Source: Bradyrhizobium embrapense
Lineage (GTDB): Bacteria > Pseudomonadota > Alphaproteobacteria > Rhizobiales > Xanthobacteraceae
DNA length: 64,000 nucleotides
Assembly (NCBI RefSeq): GCF_001189235.2
Contig: NZ_LFIP02000002.1
Coordinates: 1,176,385 to 1,240,384 of the forward strand
Direction of reading: 5' to 3'
Shown here: piece after piece, positions 44,518 to 53,985 of the stretch
Layout of the letters: each line of letters begins with the position of its first letter
How positions within the stretch are numbered: the stretch's first letter is position 1
The notes under the pieces: generated by a model
Told to the model about the DNA's origin: nothing
The model's database searches: none
The model's input: only the letters and a program-made list of their open reading frames with translations
Program-made: the position numbers and the translations under genes

Positions 44518-44745
44518 TTATTGCTTGGCCGCATCGTCGCCGGTCGCGGCGGCGCCGCCCTTTGCCGCTCCCTTGGCGCTCGACTTCTTCTTGGCTTTCT
44601 TCTTCGGCGCCATCTTGGTCGCCTCGCTCTTGGTTGCCGTGTCGCCGCTTTGCGCTGCGGGGGCCGGGCTCGCGGCCTTGTCCTGCGCGAGCGCTGTGGA
44701 CGAGACGAAGGCAAGCGCCGTGGCGGCGAGGATCAGTGTTCGCAT
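44518..44745 (-). CDS. Small exported Lys/Ala-rich protein
   Basis: A 75-residue protein with signal peptide MRTLILAATALAFVSSTALA and a disordered, very basic mature part (KMAPKKKAKKKSSAKGAAKG). Good AGAACC-type spacing precedes the ATG at 44745, and a clear terminator follows. Similar small Lys-rich exported proteins occur through Bradyrhizobium; the function is unknown, perhaps nucleic-acid or envelope binding. Confidence 0.72.
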   Translation of the reverse strand: MRTLILAATALAFVSSTALAQDKAASPAPAAQSGDTATKSEATKMAPKKKAKKKSSAKGAAKGGAAATGDDAAKQ

Positions 44746-44925
44746 CGGATGGTTCTCCCAAGTTGGTTTCCGGCGCCCCTCAACGGGACAGAATGTCGCA
44801 GGTTCCGCAGCGTCGATCAGCAGTCCGTGAGCTGCCCGTGAACGGTGCCGCCGCCGCGAGATGGACGGAACCGGGAACCGCGCGCCGCGTTATATCGCTG
44901 GGCAGGAATTCCGAGGAGAGGCGCC

Positions 44926-45066
44926 ATGCGTTGGCGATCAGTGACGGAAACCACCAATACGGTGCTCGACACCGCCCCCGAGGATACCTTCTACACGGTG
45001 GGCTGGACCATCAGCGGGCTGGCGACACTGGCCGCCATCGTCGCGGTCTGGATGTTCGGGATCTGA
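44926..45066 (+). CDS. 46-residue single-span membrane protein
   Basis: MRWRSVTETTNTVLDTAPED leads into one membrane helix (TVGWTISGLATLAAIVAVWM). ATG 44926 follows GAGGAGAGGCGCC, a very strong ribosome site, while the longer upstream frame is Arg-rich and unlike a protein. Small single-span proteins of this kind are often missed in annotation. No family name is known to me. Confidence 0.6.
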   Translation: MRWRSVTETTNTVLDTAPEDTFYTVGWTISGLATLAAIVAVWMFGI

Positions 45067-45135
45067 GGGCGAACGATCCGCCCAGGCGACCGGCTTATAA
45101 ACGCCGGCGCGCGGTCGTGGCCTGCGCCCGGTCGG

Positions 45136-45507
45136 CTATTTCCGCAAAATGATCAGCGCTTCCCGGTAGAGCTGCGAGAAACCGAGCAACAGCGAGCTCG
45201 ACAGCAGGAACGTCGCGATGCTGTCATAATCGTCGGCCGTCGGCCAGGCGAACTCGAAATAGGGGGGCATGAACACCCACCACACCAGCGGCACCGTGAT
45301 GATGGTGGCAAAAGCCCCAGCCGGTGCGCCGCCCAGCAGCCCGGCGATCAGGATCGCTGGCACGAAGGCCGCGAAATGGAGCTGCATGCCGAAGCTTGCG
45401 AACATCTCCTGCGTCGCGGTGGCGAGCACCACGGCCAGCAGGGCGACGACGAACGTCGACAATGACCAAGGCCGCAGCTTCAGAATGTAGTCGTTGCCCT
45501 TGCGCAT
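45136..45507 (-). CDS. Orphan DUF4118-like membrane sensor module
   Basis: A 123-residue protein with four membrane helices (STFVVALLAVVLATATQEMF; FAAFVPAILIAGLLGGAPAG; TIITVPLVWWVFMPPYFEF; IATFLLSSSLLLGFSQLY). The layout matches the DUF4118 sensor domain usually found at the N-terminus of KdpD and hybrid kinases. No kinase domain follows; the gene ends right after the last helix. The histidine kinase at 49667-52336 has a similar N-terminal region. It may be a stand-alone membrane subunit or a remnant. Confidence 0.65.
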   Translation of the reverse strand: MRKGNDYILKLRPWSLSTFVVALLAVVLATATQEMFASFGMQLHFAAFVPAILIAGLLGGAPAGAFATIITVPLVWWVFMPPYFEFAWPTADDYDSIATFLLSSSLLLGFSQLYREALIILRK

Positions 45508-45687
45508 CGAGACGTCCCGGCCTCCGCGAGTTCCGGGACGGTAGCCGAGGAGGCCTGCAAACAAAACCCCGTAGGACTCCGAGGGTCAGCATTGTGCTCG
45601 GCACAGTGAAAAGGAACCGGCCCGGTCAAGCCGCCGCCGCATTGTCGCGCTTATTGCGTTGCAGCAGGGTGATGGTGGGACGACACG

Positions 45688-45987
45688 ATGCTGGAATTCT
45701 TGATTGTCGTGCTGGTCACCGGGATCGGGTTCGTATCGGGGTACGGCGTGCGCGAACTGATCTCGCGCCGCAGACGGCGGTCTGCTCCGCAGGTGCACCC
45801 GCCGAAGGTCCGCGCCGCGAATGACGACATCTCCGCCCGCGGCTGGTATCGGCCGGCCGGCGCGCAAGGCGCCGACCAAGCCACCCTGCCGCCTGACGAG
45901 CTCGACGGCGCGGTTCGCGACCTGCTCGGCGAGCTTGGCCGGCGTAACGCCAGGCCGTCATCCGCCCCGCACCGCCGTCGGCAATGA
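45688..45987 (+). CDS. Small single-span membrane protein, unknown function
   Basis: A 99-residue protein. One N-terminal membrane helix (MLEFLIVVLVTGIGFVSGYG) is followed by a basic RRRRRS segment and a polar tail (AQGADQATLPPDELDGAVRD). The topology puts the tail in the cytoplasm. The ATG at 45688 has a moderate ribosome site (GGTGGGACGACACG). It is the last gene before the integrase-linked attachment site. Confidence 0.55.
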   Translation: MLEFLIVVLVTGIGFVSGYGVRELISRRRRRSAPQVHPPKVRAANDDISARGWYRPAGAQGADQATLPPDELDGAVRDLLGELGRRNARPSSAPHRRRQ

Positions 45988-46115
45988 GCTGGATTGGCCG
46001 GGGCCGCCGCGGCGTCGGCTACTGTGCATGGGGTTGTTTTCGACATTTTCGATCAGGCGGTCACGATGGCCACCAGAATGTCGACAATCGTCCGCGCTCG
46101 GGGGGCCGAAGGGCA

Positions 46116-46160
46116 TGGTGGACGCACAAGGGATCGAACCTTGGACCTCTCCCGTGTGAA
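46116..46160 (-). other. Attachment site: 3' fragment of a tRNA-Val (CAC) gene
   Basis: On the minus strand the sequence reads from the anticodon loop to the CCA end: loop TTCACAC (anticodon CAC), stem GGGAG, variable AGGTC, T-arm CAAGG-TTCGATC-CCTTG, acceptor TGCGTCC-A, then CCA. No matching 5' half (which should start GGACGCA) lies upstream; unrelated sequence joins at the anticodon loop. This is the chromosomal-side att copy left after integration into a tRNA gene. The integrase lies on the truncated side, so the element extends to the right and the intact tRNA-Val should lie at its far end, outside this window. Confidence 0.8.
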
Positions 46161-46478
46161 CCACAATCTGTAGACCAGAGCCAGCCAAATCCGGCCATAG
46201 TTGCGATGTAAAAACTCGTTCGATTGATGTGGTTTATGGCCTTATTCGGCCATAAGGGCCCATAGGTGACCTTACTACATTTTGTATGCCCCCGTTGTGC
46301 CCGCCGAGGATTTTCCCTTGGGGCACAAAAACGGGGAGGTCTGAGCCCGGTTCTGTTTGGGTCTGTGGAGCCTCCCTGCGCGGGCACACGGCAAGGGGAA
46401 GGTCTGTGGTCCAGTTCTGTTCGAGGGCTGACCGCCCTTCTTGCGGGGCCCACCGGGCACAGAGAGAGGGAAGGAATC

Positions 46479-47810
46479 ATGACGGAGCCGGCCAACCAGC
46501 TGACACTCACCGATGCGGTGATATGCAGCGCAACGCTGCCGCCGGGTAAGGCGCAGCACTATCTCCACGACGACAAGCTGCCAGGCCTCGCTTTGCGCAT
46601 GCGCGCCACCGGTGGTCGGACCTGGGTCTACCTCTTCACCAAGCCGGGGGTGAGAGGGACCCAGCGCAAAACTCTCGGCGCGTGGCCAAGATATAATGAG
46701 AAGGCCGCGCGCAAGGCCGCCACCATCGCCGCCGGCGAGGTAGTCAAGGGCTTGGACCCGAACGACGCGAAGCGCGAGGCGAGGCGGCAACAGGCAGCCG
46801 AGAAGCAGCGCACCACGCTCGCGACGCTCATTGTTAAAGATGGTCCCTACCAGGCGTCCTTGACCGAACGTCAAGTCGTCAACTGGAAGCCAGCAATGTC
46901 GGCGCTCCGCCGCGGGCTCAAGGATCACGCCGAGAGCGGCGTGGGGGACCTGACACGACGGCAGATCATGGCTGCGGTCGACAAGATTGCCAAGACCGGC
47001 AAGCGCGGCGCAGCCAAGGACTTGCGCAAGCACGTGCATACTTTCCTCGAATGGTGCGTCGGCGAAGGTTACGTCGAGCACAACGTGCTCGCCGGCTATC
47101 GCGCGCCCAAGGAAACCCGCGCGCAGAGAGTCGGGCGCCGAACAAAGGGCCGCGCGCTGACCGATGAGGAGATCATGAAGGTCTGGGATGCATCCGGCAA
47201 GCTCGGAGCTTTCGGTCTTCTGACACGCATGTGCCTACTCGGTGGCCCGCGCCGCAGCGAGCCTACCATGATCGAGTGGCGAAAGCACATCATGGATGAC
47301 CGTATCACCTTCGATGCTGCGTGGACCAAGATGGGGCTGCACCACGATGTGCCGCGCACTCACTTGGTTGACGAGGTGCTCTCGGCTGCGAAACATTTTC
47401 AGCGTGCCACGTCCGATTACGTCTTCCCGTCACCGAAGACCGGCGGCCAGATGTCTGGCTTCACCAAGATGGTCAATCGGTTGATCAAGGAGGCGGGGGG
47501 CGCGAAATTCACCATGCATGACTTAAGGCGCAGTTTGCGCACTATCATGTCGCGCTGCGGCTACGACAATGAGATCCAGCGGCTGTGTGTCGGGCAAAAG
47601 CCCAGCGGAATCGATAAGGTATACAATCACGACGAACAGTGGATCATCCGAAAAATGGCATTCGAAGCGGCTCATGATTACATCGCGGAGCTGGTCGGCG
47701 CGATGCGGGTCGGCAAAGTCGTGCGCCTGCAAAGAACGAATCCGCTCGATCCGATCAAGGCTGAGCTGCTGGGTCGTCTCCGCGAGCATTATGCGGCTGA
47801 GACGGCTTAG
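46479..47810 (+). CDS. Site-specific tyrosine recombinase (phage/island integrase)
   Basis: A 443-residue P4-like integrase with a DUF4102-type N-terminal arm domain (GKAQHYLHDDKLPGLALRMR). The catalytic domain shows Arg in LGGPRRSEPTMIEW, H-x-x-R in MHDLRRSLRT, and the Tyr nucleophile in GIDKVYNHDE. The usual second His/Trp before the Tyr appears as Gln (CVGQKPSG), an unusual substitution. The start at 46479 follows GAGGGAAGGAATC. It sits next to the tRNA-Val fragment and reads away from it. Confidence 0.9.
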   Translation: MTEPANQLTLTDAVICSATLPPGKAQHYLHDDKLPGLALRMRATGGRTWVYLFTKPGVRGTQRKTLGAWPRYNEKAARKAATIAAGEVVKGLDPNDAKREARRQQAAEKQRTTLATLIVKDGPYQASLTERQVVNWKPAMSALRRGLKDHAESGVGDLTRRQIMAAVDKIAKTGKRGAAKDLRKHVHTFLEWCVGEGYVEHNVLAGYRAPKETRAQRVGRRTKGRALTDEEIMKVWDASGKLGAFGLLTRMCLLGGPRRSEPTMIEWRKHIMDDRITFDAAWTKMGLHHDVPRTHLVDEVLSAAKHFQRATSDYVFPSPKTGGQMSGFTKMVNRLIKEAGGAKFTMHDLRRSLRTIMSRCGYDNEIQRLCVGQKPSGIDKVYNHDEQWIIRKMAFEAAHDYIAELVGAMRVGKVVRLQRTNPLDPIKAELLGRLREHYAAETA

Positions 47811-48063
47811 TAGCCTTGTCGCATTTGGCCAGATAGTCCCGCACGGCATCGACCCGATAGAGCGGGCGGCCTTCGACGTAGCGCCATTTCAGCGGGTGGT
47901 TCGGATCGCGTCGCCACCGTTCCAGCGCGCCGGGTGTGCGCCGGATGACCGCGGCCGTTTCCAATGCCGTCAAATTGGAGCCGCCTGGCAGCGCATCGAT
48001 ATCGAACGTCGCGGGCGGCGGCATGCCACGGTTCTTGCGGCGGCGCTTCGTGGTCGGCGGCAT
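47755..48063 (-). CDS. Small helix-turn-helix protein, probable excisionase-like
   Basis: A 102-residue basic protein whose second half contains LTALETAAVIRRTPGALERW, then RYVEGRPLYRVDAVRDYLAK. This is a MerR/AlpA-type winged helix typical of recombination directionality factors. ATG 48063 begins MPPTTKRRRKNRG; the in-frame 5' extension is optional. It is convergent with the integrase and overlaps its last 56 bases. A function in excision is inferred from location and fold. Confidence 0.7.
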   Translation of the reverse strand: MPPTTKRRRKNRGMPPPATFDIDALPGGSNLTALETAAVIRRTPGALERWRRDPNHPLKWRYVEGRPLYRVDAVRDYLAKCDKATKPSQPHNARGDDPAAQP

Positions 48064-48255
48064 TTTCAGATTACCTAGCGACGACTCTAATGCCTCGATC
48101 CGGCCCTTTCGTCCTTGCCACTCATGCCTCCGCCCCGAACCGTGATCGGTCTGAGACAATAAGATCGCGTAGGTTTCTCAACGAAGAAAGAGAGCTAGAA
48201 CGCAGGTAAGGTTGCCGGGTAGCTGTGGCGTACTAATAGGACGAAGCACACTCCT

Positions 48256-49101
48256 ATGCGCCGAGGGCTCGTCCACGATCGCTTCTTCTCGGAATTCCCC
48301 GAACCGCAATGGATCGAAAACCAGGATGGCACGCGTCGGGAGCTCGTCGTGCCCGGCGGTTTTAGACGAGATTTCACGTCAGTCGGAAGACACGGGCCGC
48401 CCAGCCCCGGCGCCATTCCCCGGCTTGTGAACAGATTCGAGCAGGTCTACGGTGTGATGAGGTCGCCGGAATCCATCGTATTGGCGGCGGCCCCCGCCCA
48501 TCATCGTCTGTTGTGGATCCATCCCTTTGGGGACGGAAACGGGCGGGGGGCCCGGCTCATGAGCGACGCCATGCTCGGCCGGACACTGAGGACGCACAGC
48601 CTCTGGTCTGTTTCCAGAGGGCTCGCGATCCGGCAGACCGAGTACAAAGGACTGATCGAGGCATGCGATCAATCCCGAAGAGGAGATCTCGATGGCCGCG
48701 GCAATCTCAGCGAGAGCGTATTGTCGCAATTCTCGGAATTCTTTTTGAACACATGTCTCGAGCAGATCCAGTTTATGCGCAAGGTCATGCGGCTGGACGA
48801 GCTCTCGAGCCACATCGACAGGTGGGTCGAGACAGCTTCCGTGTACGGTCAGGGCGCAGGCCAAGGAGGAACTCCCGGAAGTCGGCTGGACCCCGCCGCC
48901 GGCCCGCTTCTCAAGGCCATCCTCAACGAAGGCGCCTTAAGCAAGTCCCGTTGCCAGCTCGTCGTGGGAAACAACGTCAACGCAGTCGAAGTGATTGATC
49001 AGCTGAAACGGGATGGCGTGGTCAATGTGCACGACGAAGCGGTCAGTTTCTCGTTGCCGGCGCATAGGGCCGAACGTTTCCTTCCCGGATTGTTTCCGTA
49101 G
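48256..49101 (+). CDS. Fic-domain AMPylating-type protein, short N-terminus
   Basis: A 281-residue protein carrying the complete Fic core, HPFGDGNGRGARL at ~89-101, with the Fic helices before it. A C-terminal winged-helix region follows (LKAILNEGALSKSRCQLVVG; NAVEVIDQLKRDGVVNVHDE). Fic enzymes transfer AMP or similar groups to target proteins. The usual N-terminal helical segment with the (S/T)xxxE(G/N) inhibitory motif is missing: only eleven codons precede the ATG before a stop. It is either a truncated, possibly unregulated version or relies on a separate antitoxin. No antitoxin ORF is adjacent. Confidence 0.72.
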   Translation: MRRGLVHDRFFSEFPEPQWIENQDGTRRELVVPGGFRRDFTSVGRHGPPSPGAIPRLVNRFEQVYGVMRSPESIVLAAAPAHHRLLWIHPFGDGNGRGARLMSDAMLGRTLRTHSLWSVSRGLAIRQTEYKGLIEACDQSRRGDLDGRGNLSESVLSQFSEFFLNTCLEQIQFMRKVMRLDELSSHIDRWVETASVYGQGAGQGGTPGSRLDPAAGPLLKAILNEGALSKSRCQLVVGNNVNAVEVIDQLKRDGVVNVHDEAVSFSLPAHRAERFLPGLFP

Positions 49102-49209
49102 AATGTGCAAAGCGACCGACCAACCAAATTCGGGTACTGCGTTCGCTCGAAGTATCAATTGCCTATAACATTCGCCCTGAAAACAATGCGTCGTATCATG
49201 TTTGATCGC

Positions 49210-49670
49210 CGCATCCGTCAGATGCGTGCAGCATTCCGCACCCTCTCGTCTCTTGCGATTCCGTTCGGTCGCCGCCGCCACCGCATCAAGAAGTTCCTGC
49301 TCGCGAAACGGCTCGGTGAGAAAATCGACCGCTCCTCCCTTCATCGCCCTGACGCTCATTGGAATGTCGCCGTGGCCGGTGATGAAAATAATCGGCATTC
49401 GAATGTTCGACTTTGCCAGCTCAGCCTGGAATTCGAGCCCGCTCTGTCCCGGTAGTCGGATGTCAAGAACCAGACAGCTGACAACGTCGGAACGTTGTTC
49501 TGAAGCATTTCGTGGGCTGATCCAAAAGTCACCACGTCCAGTCCAACTTGTTGAAAAAGGTTTGTGAGCGACCGACGCATCGAGGCGTCATCCTCGACAA
49601 CGAACACGGCCGCACTTGTCGGCTCCGTAGCTGTCCTGCTTTCTCGCGACGAATCAAAGCGCCCAATCAC
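49210..49670 (-). pseudogene. Broken FixJ-type response regulator
   Basis: A receiver-domain gene starting at GTG 49670 (AAVFVVEDDASMRRSLTNLF). The frame is interrupted near 49490. The correct receiver sequence (SCLVLDIRLPGQSGLEFQAE, then IIFITGHGDIPMSVRAMKGG) resumes in another frame. The conserved Lys of the KPF motif is Glu (FLTEPFREQELLDA), and no LuxR-type DNA-binding domain follows ERNRKRREGAE. The start overlaps the stop of the sensor kinase by four bases, so the two once formed a coupled two-component operon. Confidence 0.78.
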
Positions 49671-52336
49671 GATACAACCTCCTTATGCAAGGGCAGAACA
49701 AATTGGAAGGTCGCGCCCGGCCCTTGCTTGCGGACGACTGACAGGCGCCCTCCATGGGCTTCCACAATGGAACGGCAGATCGACAGGCCCATTCCAAGGC
49801 CACTCGCTTTGGTGGTGAAGAAAGGATCCAAAATTCGGTTCGTATCATCCTCGGCGATCCCGACGCCGCAATCGGTCACCGAGAGTTGCACCCGGCCCAT
49901 ATCATCTAGGGATGACTTAATCATGAGTTCGCGCGTGTGGTCGTCAACCGTTTGCATGGCTTCGATCCCGTTCATCACGAGATTGATGATTACCTGCTGC
50001 AGCTGGACCCGGTCGGCCAGAATCGCGGGAAGCATCGGCGCCAGCTCAGTCCGCAAGGTGACGTGATGATTGGCCAACTCGCGTGTCACCAGCGCGATGG
50101 CATCCTTGACGACTTCGTTGATATCGATTGTGACCATCTCGATCTCGCCTTTCTTCGCAAGTGCCCTGATGCGGCGGATCACTTCGCTTGCACGGATCGC
50201 GTCTTCGATGATCCACTCCACCGAGCTGCGCGCAGCAGGAAGGTCAGGTGTGTTTCGACCCAGCCAACCGAGGCACGCATCGGCGTTGTTGATGATAGCG
50301 GCAAGCGGTTGATTTACTTCGTGGGCGATGGAGGCTGTCAGCTCCCCAAGCGTCGTTACGCGCGTCACATGCGCTAGCTCCGCTTGGGCCTTTCTCAGCT
50401 CTTGTTCGGCTTGATCTGCCCTAATCATCGCGGTGATGTCGGTGCTGACGCCCCTGTAGCCAAGAAAGTTGCCGCTTCCGTCAAAAAAGGGCTTGCCGCT
50501 GCTTCGGACGTAGGTCGGAGAGCCGTGCCGGTTAACGGTACGGTAGATCAGATCTCGAAATGGGAGACGCGCGTCTAGCGTCGCCTGATGTTGGCGCCAC
50601 TTCTCGGGTTCTTCTTCGACGTCGCGCGCAATTTCTCGGCGGGGTAAGCCGATAACCCCTTTCGCCACGACGCCCGCGGTGCCGGCGTGCTCCAAAAATT
50701 GGGTAAGCAGGTGGTCTGGGCCGGTCTCCCATAACCAGTCGGACGCCGTCTCGGCGTAGTCGCGAAAACGCTGCTCGCTTTCGCGCAACGCGGCAAGGGT
50801 GTTTTCTAACCGTTCCCTGGCTGCGTGTTGCTCGGTGACGTCCATATGCGTCCCGATGAGCTCGACGGTGGAGCCATCGCTTCCCACCACGGCGTGCGCA
50901 ACTGCGTGTATGTGCCTTATTGCGCCATCGGGTAGGAGGATTCGAAAGTCATACTCGAAGTTCCCCGTCTTCTGTTCGATTGCCTGACGCTGCACATTCT
51001 GCTGCAGCGGCAAGTCGTCTGGATGGATACGCGACCGGATGGCCTCAAGCGATACAGGTTCGTCCGGGTCGAAGCCAAATAAGCGGCTGACTTCGGCGGA
51101 GCGGTACGCAAAACAGCGACGGTTGCAGTCCCAGCACCAGGTGCCCGTATGGCTAAGCCGCTGTGCGTCGGCCAGATAGGCTTCGCTCCGGCGCAGGTGC
51201 TGTTCCGCCTGCTTTCTTGCCGTGATGTCCGTCGCCGCCCCGACAAACTCGATATCGCCAGAGGCGGTTCTTGTGGTCCGAGCCAGCGCGTGAATGTGCT
51301 TTACCGACCCATCGGGCATCAGCAGTCGGTATTCGTGCTCGAAATCCTGGCCTTGAGACGCTCGATTCAAAACGTCTTGAACGGAAGCCTTATCTTCGGG
51401 GTGGGTGCGGTCAAGGACGAACTGCGGCGTCGGTTTGGTCTCAGGGTCGTATTCGAAAATACGATAATTCTCCCTGGACCAAAAGACCTCGCCGGTGGCG
51501 ACGTTCCAGCCGAAGCTGCCGGTGTGGCTCAACTCCTGCGCCTGGGCCAGATGGGCTTCACTCCGCCGCAGAGCAAGTACAGTCCGTCTTCGCTCAGTGA
51601 TATCTTCGCAAGCGAGGAGGACGATGGGCTTGTCATCAGCCCACGGCATGGCTTTGGCGTTCTCTCGCACCCACAGCACCGAGCCGTCCTTCCTCACCTT
51701 CTCGATATCCCAGGTGTGCGATTGGCCGATATTTGCAAGGCACTCTCCTATGCATTTGCGGACAAGCTCGCGATCTTCGTCCCGAAAGATCTTCAGCACG
51801 GATAGGCCGACTATTTCCTCGGGCGCATAGCCGAGTTGTGTCGCACCGAAAGTGTTGACGTTGAGAACCGTTCCGGCTTCATCGACCATGAAGTACATGA
51901 CCGGATTGTGCTCAAAGATTGCGCGCCATCGTTTCTCGCGGTCACGCAAATCGGCCTCGCTGTTCCGTAGCTTGGCTGCGATCTCACGCGCAGTCTCCCT
52001 CTCGTGGCGAACGTTTCTGATCAGCTGCGTTCCGACAATTGATGCAGTAAGGAAAGCGACAAGCACAAGAAGGTCTTGGGGGTCGTCAATCTGGAGACTG
52101 AATGTTGGTGGCGTAAACAAGTAGGCCAAAGCCGCGACGGAGAAGATAGAGAGGGCGGACGATGCGATGAAGCTACCCATCAGCGAAAACAGCAATATCA
52201 CCACCAAATAGGCAAACGCTGTTGCCGCGAAGTGGCTGTGAACGTATACGGAAGTTAGCGTCACCGCCGCCAGCGCAATGCTGCCGAAAGCAAGCTGCCC
52301 TACTGAATGTCCGAACTTGGTGAGCTGATTATACAT
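49667..52336 (-). CDS. Multi-PAS membrane sensor histidine kinase
   Basis: An 889-residue kinase. N-terminus: four membrane helices of DUF4118 type ([40 protein letters not shown]). Four PAS/PAC domains follow between ~135 and 635 (for example [38 protein letters not shown]). Then come the phosphoacceptor His ([20 protein letters not shown]) and the HATPase ([30 protein letters not shown]). The layout resembles FixL-related kinases, without a visible haem PAS. Its cognate regulator at 49670 is broken, leaving the kinase orphaned. The gene itself is intact. Confidence 0.88.
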   Translation of the reverse strand: MYNQLTKFGHSVGQLAFGSIALAAVTLTSVYVHSHFAATAFAYLVVILLFSLMGSFIASSALSIFSVAALAYLFTPPTFSLQIDDPQDLLVLVAFLTASIVGTQLIRNVRHERETAREIAAKLRNSEADLRDREKRWRAIFEHNPVMYFMVDEAGTVLNVNTFGATQLGYAPEEIVGLSVLKIFRDEDRELVRKCIGECLANIGQSHTWDIEKVRKDGSVLWVRENAKAMPWADDKPIVLLACEDITERRRTVLALRRSEAHLAQAQELSHTGSFGWNVATGEVFWSRENYRIFEYDPETKPTPQFVLDRTHPEDKASVQDVLNRASQGQDFEHEYRLLMPDGSVKHIHALARTTRTASGDIEFVGAATDITARKQAEQHLRRSEAYLADAQRLSHTGTWCWDCNRRCFAYRSAEVSRLFGFDPDEPVSLEAIRSRIHPDDLPLQQNVQRQAIEQKTGNFEYDFRILLPDGAIRHIHAVAHAVVGSDGSTVELIGTHMDVTEQHAARERLENTLAALRESEQRFRDYAETASDWLWETGPDHLLTQFLEHAGTAGVVAKGVIGLPRREIARDVEEEPEKWRQHQATLDARLPFRDLIYRTVNRHGSPTYVRSSGKPFFDGSGNFLGYRGVSTDITAMIRADQAEQELRKAQAELAHVTRVTTLGELTASIAHEVNQPLAAIINNADACLGWLGRNTPDLPAARSSVEWIIEDAIRASEVIRRIRALAKKGEIEMVTIDINEVVKDAIALVTRELANHHVTLRTELAPMLPAILADRVQLQQVIINLVMNGIEAMQTVDDHTRELMIKSSLDDMGRVQLSVTDCGVGIAEDDTNRILDPFFTTKASGLGMGLSICRSIVEAHGGRLSVVRKQGPGATFQFVLPLHKEVVS

Positions 52337-52612
52337 ACACAGTCATCCGCCATTCTCTGGCGGAAGAGGTTAACATATTGGGCAAAAATGCGGCAATTCC
52401 TTTCGCCCCGAACAGCACTTTAGGGGCGGTGCCGAGAACCGTCGGCGGTCACTGAACTCAGCATGAGCCGAAGGAAAGCGCATTACAAACGTTCGTATAG
52501 TTCTTTTAAACCTTTCAATATCGAAGCTAACAACCGTGCCCGAGCTATGCGCCTCAAGCTTCTTTGGTTCGCATCTCCACCCCACTCCGATCGATTGCTG
52601 GAGCGGATCGTC
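52337..52612. other. Intergenic region, no gene seen
   Basis: Nothing convincing is coded here. The base composition is lower in GC than in the left part of the window, in keeping with the decayed accessory zone. The kinase promoter should lie in the first ~150 bases, on the minus strand. Confidence 0.4.
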
Positions 52613-53170
52613 GCGGACTGGGTTGCTGTAAACACGTTTCTACAGGCGGCTATGGCGCCGCGCCGTCACCGCGATGCAGACCGAAAGTCTGACGCGGCGA
52701 GAGGCTGACATATCCATCGGGATCGTGCGCCCGACCGGTCCACGCCATATCGCCCGGCGAATCGCCAGATGCGACGTCTATCTCTATGCCTCCGAAAGCT
52801 ACATTGACCGTCATGGCGTGCCTCAAAGTCTGGAGCAAGCCGATGATCATGTTTTTGTGGACTATATCGGCGATATGATCGAAATCTCCGCACGCTGCAT
52901 GACACCGTCGGCGAGAGGCCCGTCGTTTTCCGTAGCACCAGCCCACTTGTCCAATTGGAGGCCGTCAGGCGAAGCTTCGGCATCGGAATGTTTCCCACCT
53001 GCCTGGCGGACTCTGAGCCTACCCTCAGGCGCGTACTGGCGGTTGAGGCCAAGACAAATCGCGGCTTCTGGATTGCCATCCACGAAGAGCTACGGCAGGT
53101 TCCCAGGATGGCGGCGGTCTTTGATTTCGTGATTGAAATATTCGGGGCAAACAAGGCGTTCTACCGTTAG
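52613..53170 (+). pseudogene. LysR-family regulator remnant (frameshifted, no HTH)
   Basis: Two overlapping frames carry the substrate-binding half of a LysR regulator. The first (SLTRREADISIGIVRPTGPR; CDVYLYASESYIDRHGVPQS) stops making sense near 52905. The second frame continues (RRSFGIGMFPTCLADSEPTL; AVFDFVIEIFGANKAFYR). The N-terminal DNA-binding domain is absent. It is probably a decayed regulator; left border is approximate. Confidence 0.65.
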
Positions 53171-53351
53171 GACCTGCGCACCGCAGTCATTTGAGGCGGT
53201 GCTCGCCGCTACAGGTTCTTTGAGGCCTCGATCGCCGACGGAAATGAAGCAATAGGTGAGCTGCTAACCGAAGGGACGAGCTATCGACAAGCCGCCCACT
53301 CGGTGGTCGAAAACCGAACGTCCTGGTCTTGGCGCAGCTTGCAATCCACGG

Positions 53352-53985
53352 TTAGGCGGCAATTCCCCTGACCACTGACGCGAGAGTGTGAACCTCCTCA
53401 ATCGTATTGTAGTAGTGCGTCGATGCGCGAACAACGTCCGGAAGGCCTCTTCGCGCAGCATCCAACGGTGTACTCGTTGGTGGCGAGACCGATAGGTTGA
53501 TGGTCTGCCTAGCAACGCCGCGCATGACCTCGCGTGCGGCCTTACGAACTGTGAACGATACGATTGAAGCGGGACGTTCTCCGAGATCATGGAGCAACAC
53601 CCCAGGGACCGTGCCAAGTGCTGCTCGCAATTCATTCGCAAGCTGGCGGCAACGTCGTTCGATCCTCTCGATGCCAATTGCAAGCGCGTAGTCAGCAGCG
53701 ATCCCAAGTCCAAGCCGCGCCGCATAGTTCGCTTCCCACGTTTCGAATCGTCGTGCGTCAGGCCTAAGTTCGTAACGCTCAGGTCCAACCCAAGGGGCTC
53801 CGAACAGGTCAATCATGGCCGGTTCAATGTCCTTCAGGAAATCGTCGCGCATGTAGAGGAACCCTGTTCCGCGCGGACCACGCAAGAATATCCGACCTGT
53901 CGCCGTGAGTATGTCGCAACCAAGTGCGCGGACGTCGACGGGGATCTGGCCAACAGCCTGGCAGGCATCCAGCAGGTAGGGAACC
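53352..53985 (-). pseudogene. Class V aminotransferase remnant, PLP lysine lost
   Basis: About 210 codons of a cysteine-desulfurase/isopenicillin-epimerase-like aminotransferase. The C-terminal two thirds are visible: YLLDACQAVGQIPVDVRALG, LRGPRGTGFLYMRDD, FETWEANYAARLGLGIAADY. In this subgroup the PLP lysine lies in a TGRKFLRG loop; here it reads TGRIFLRG, so Lys has become Ile. The 5' part is replaced by an integrase fragment starting near 53985. Two independent defects mark it as non-functional for PLP catalysis. Confidence 0.68.

Noticed and set aside
46100..46200. Intact tRNA-His, from the TTGTGG near 46168
   Set aside because: The GTG falls in unrelated sequence. Stem pairing supports only the 3' part of a tRNA-Val(CAC) from the anticodon loop onward.
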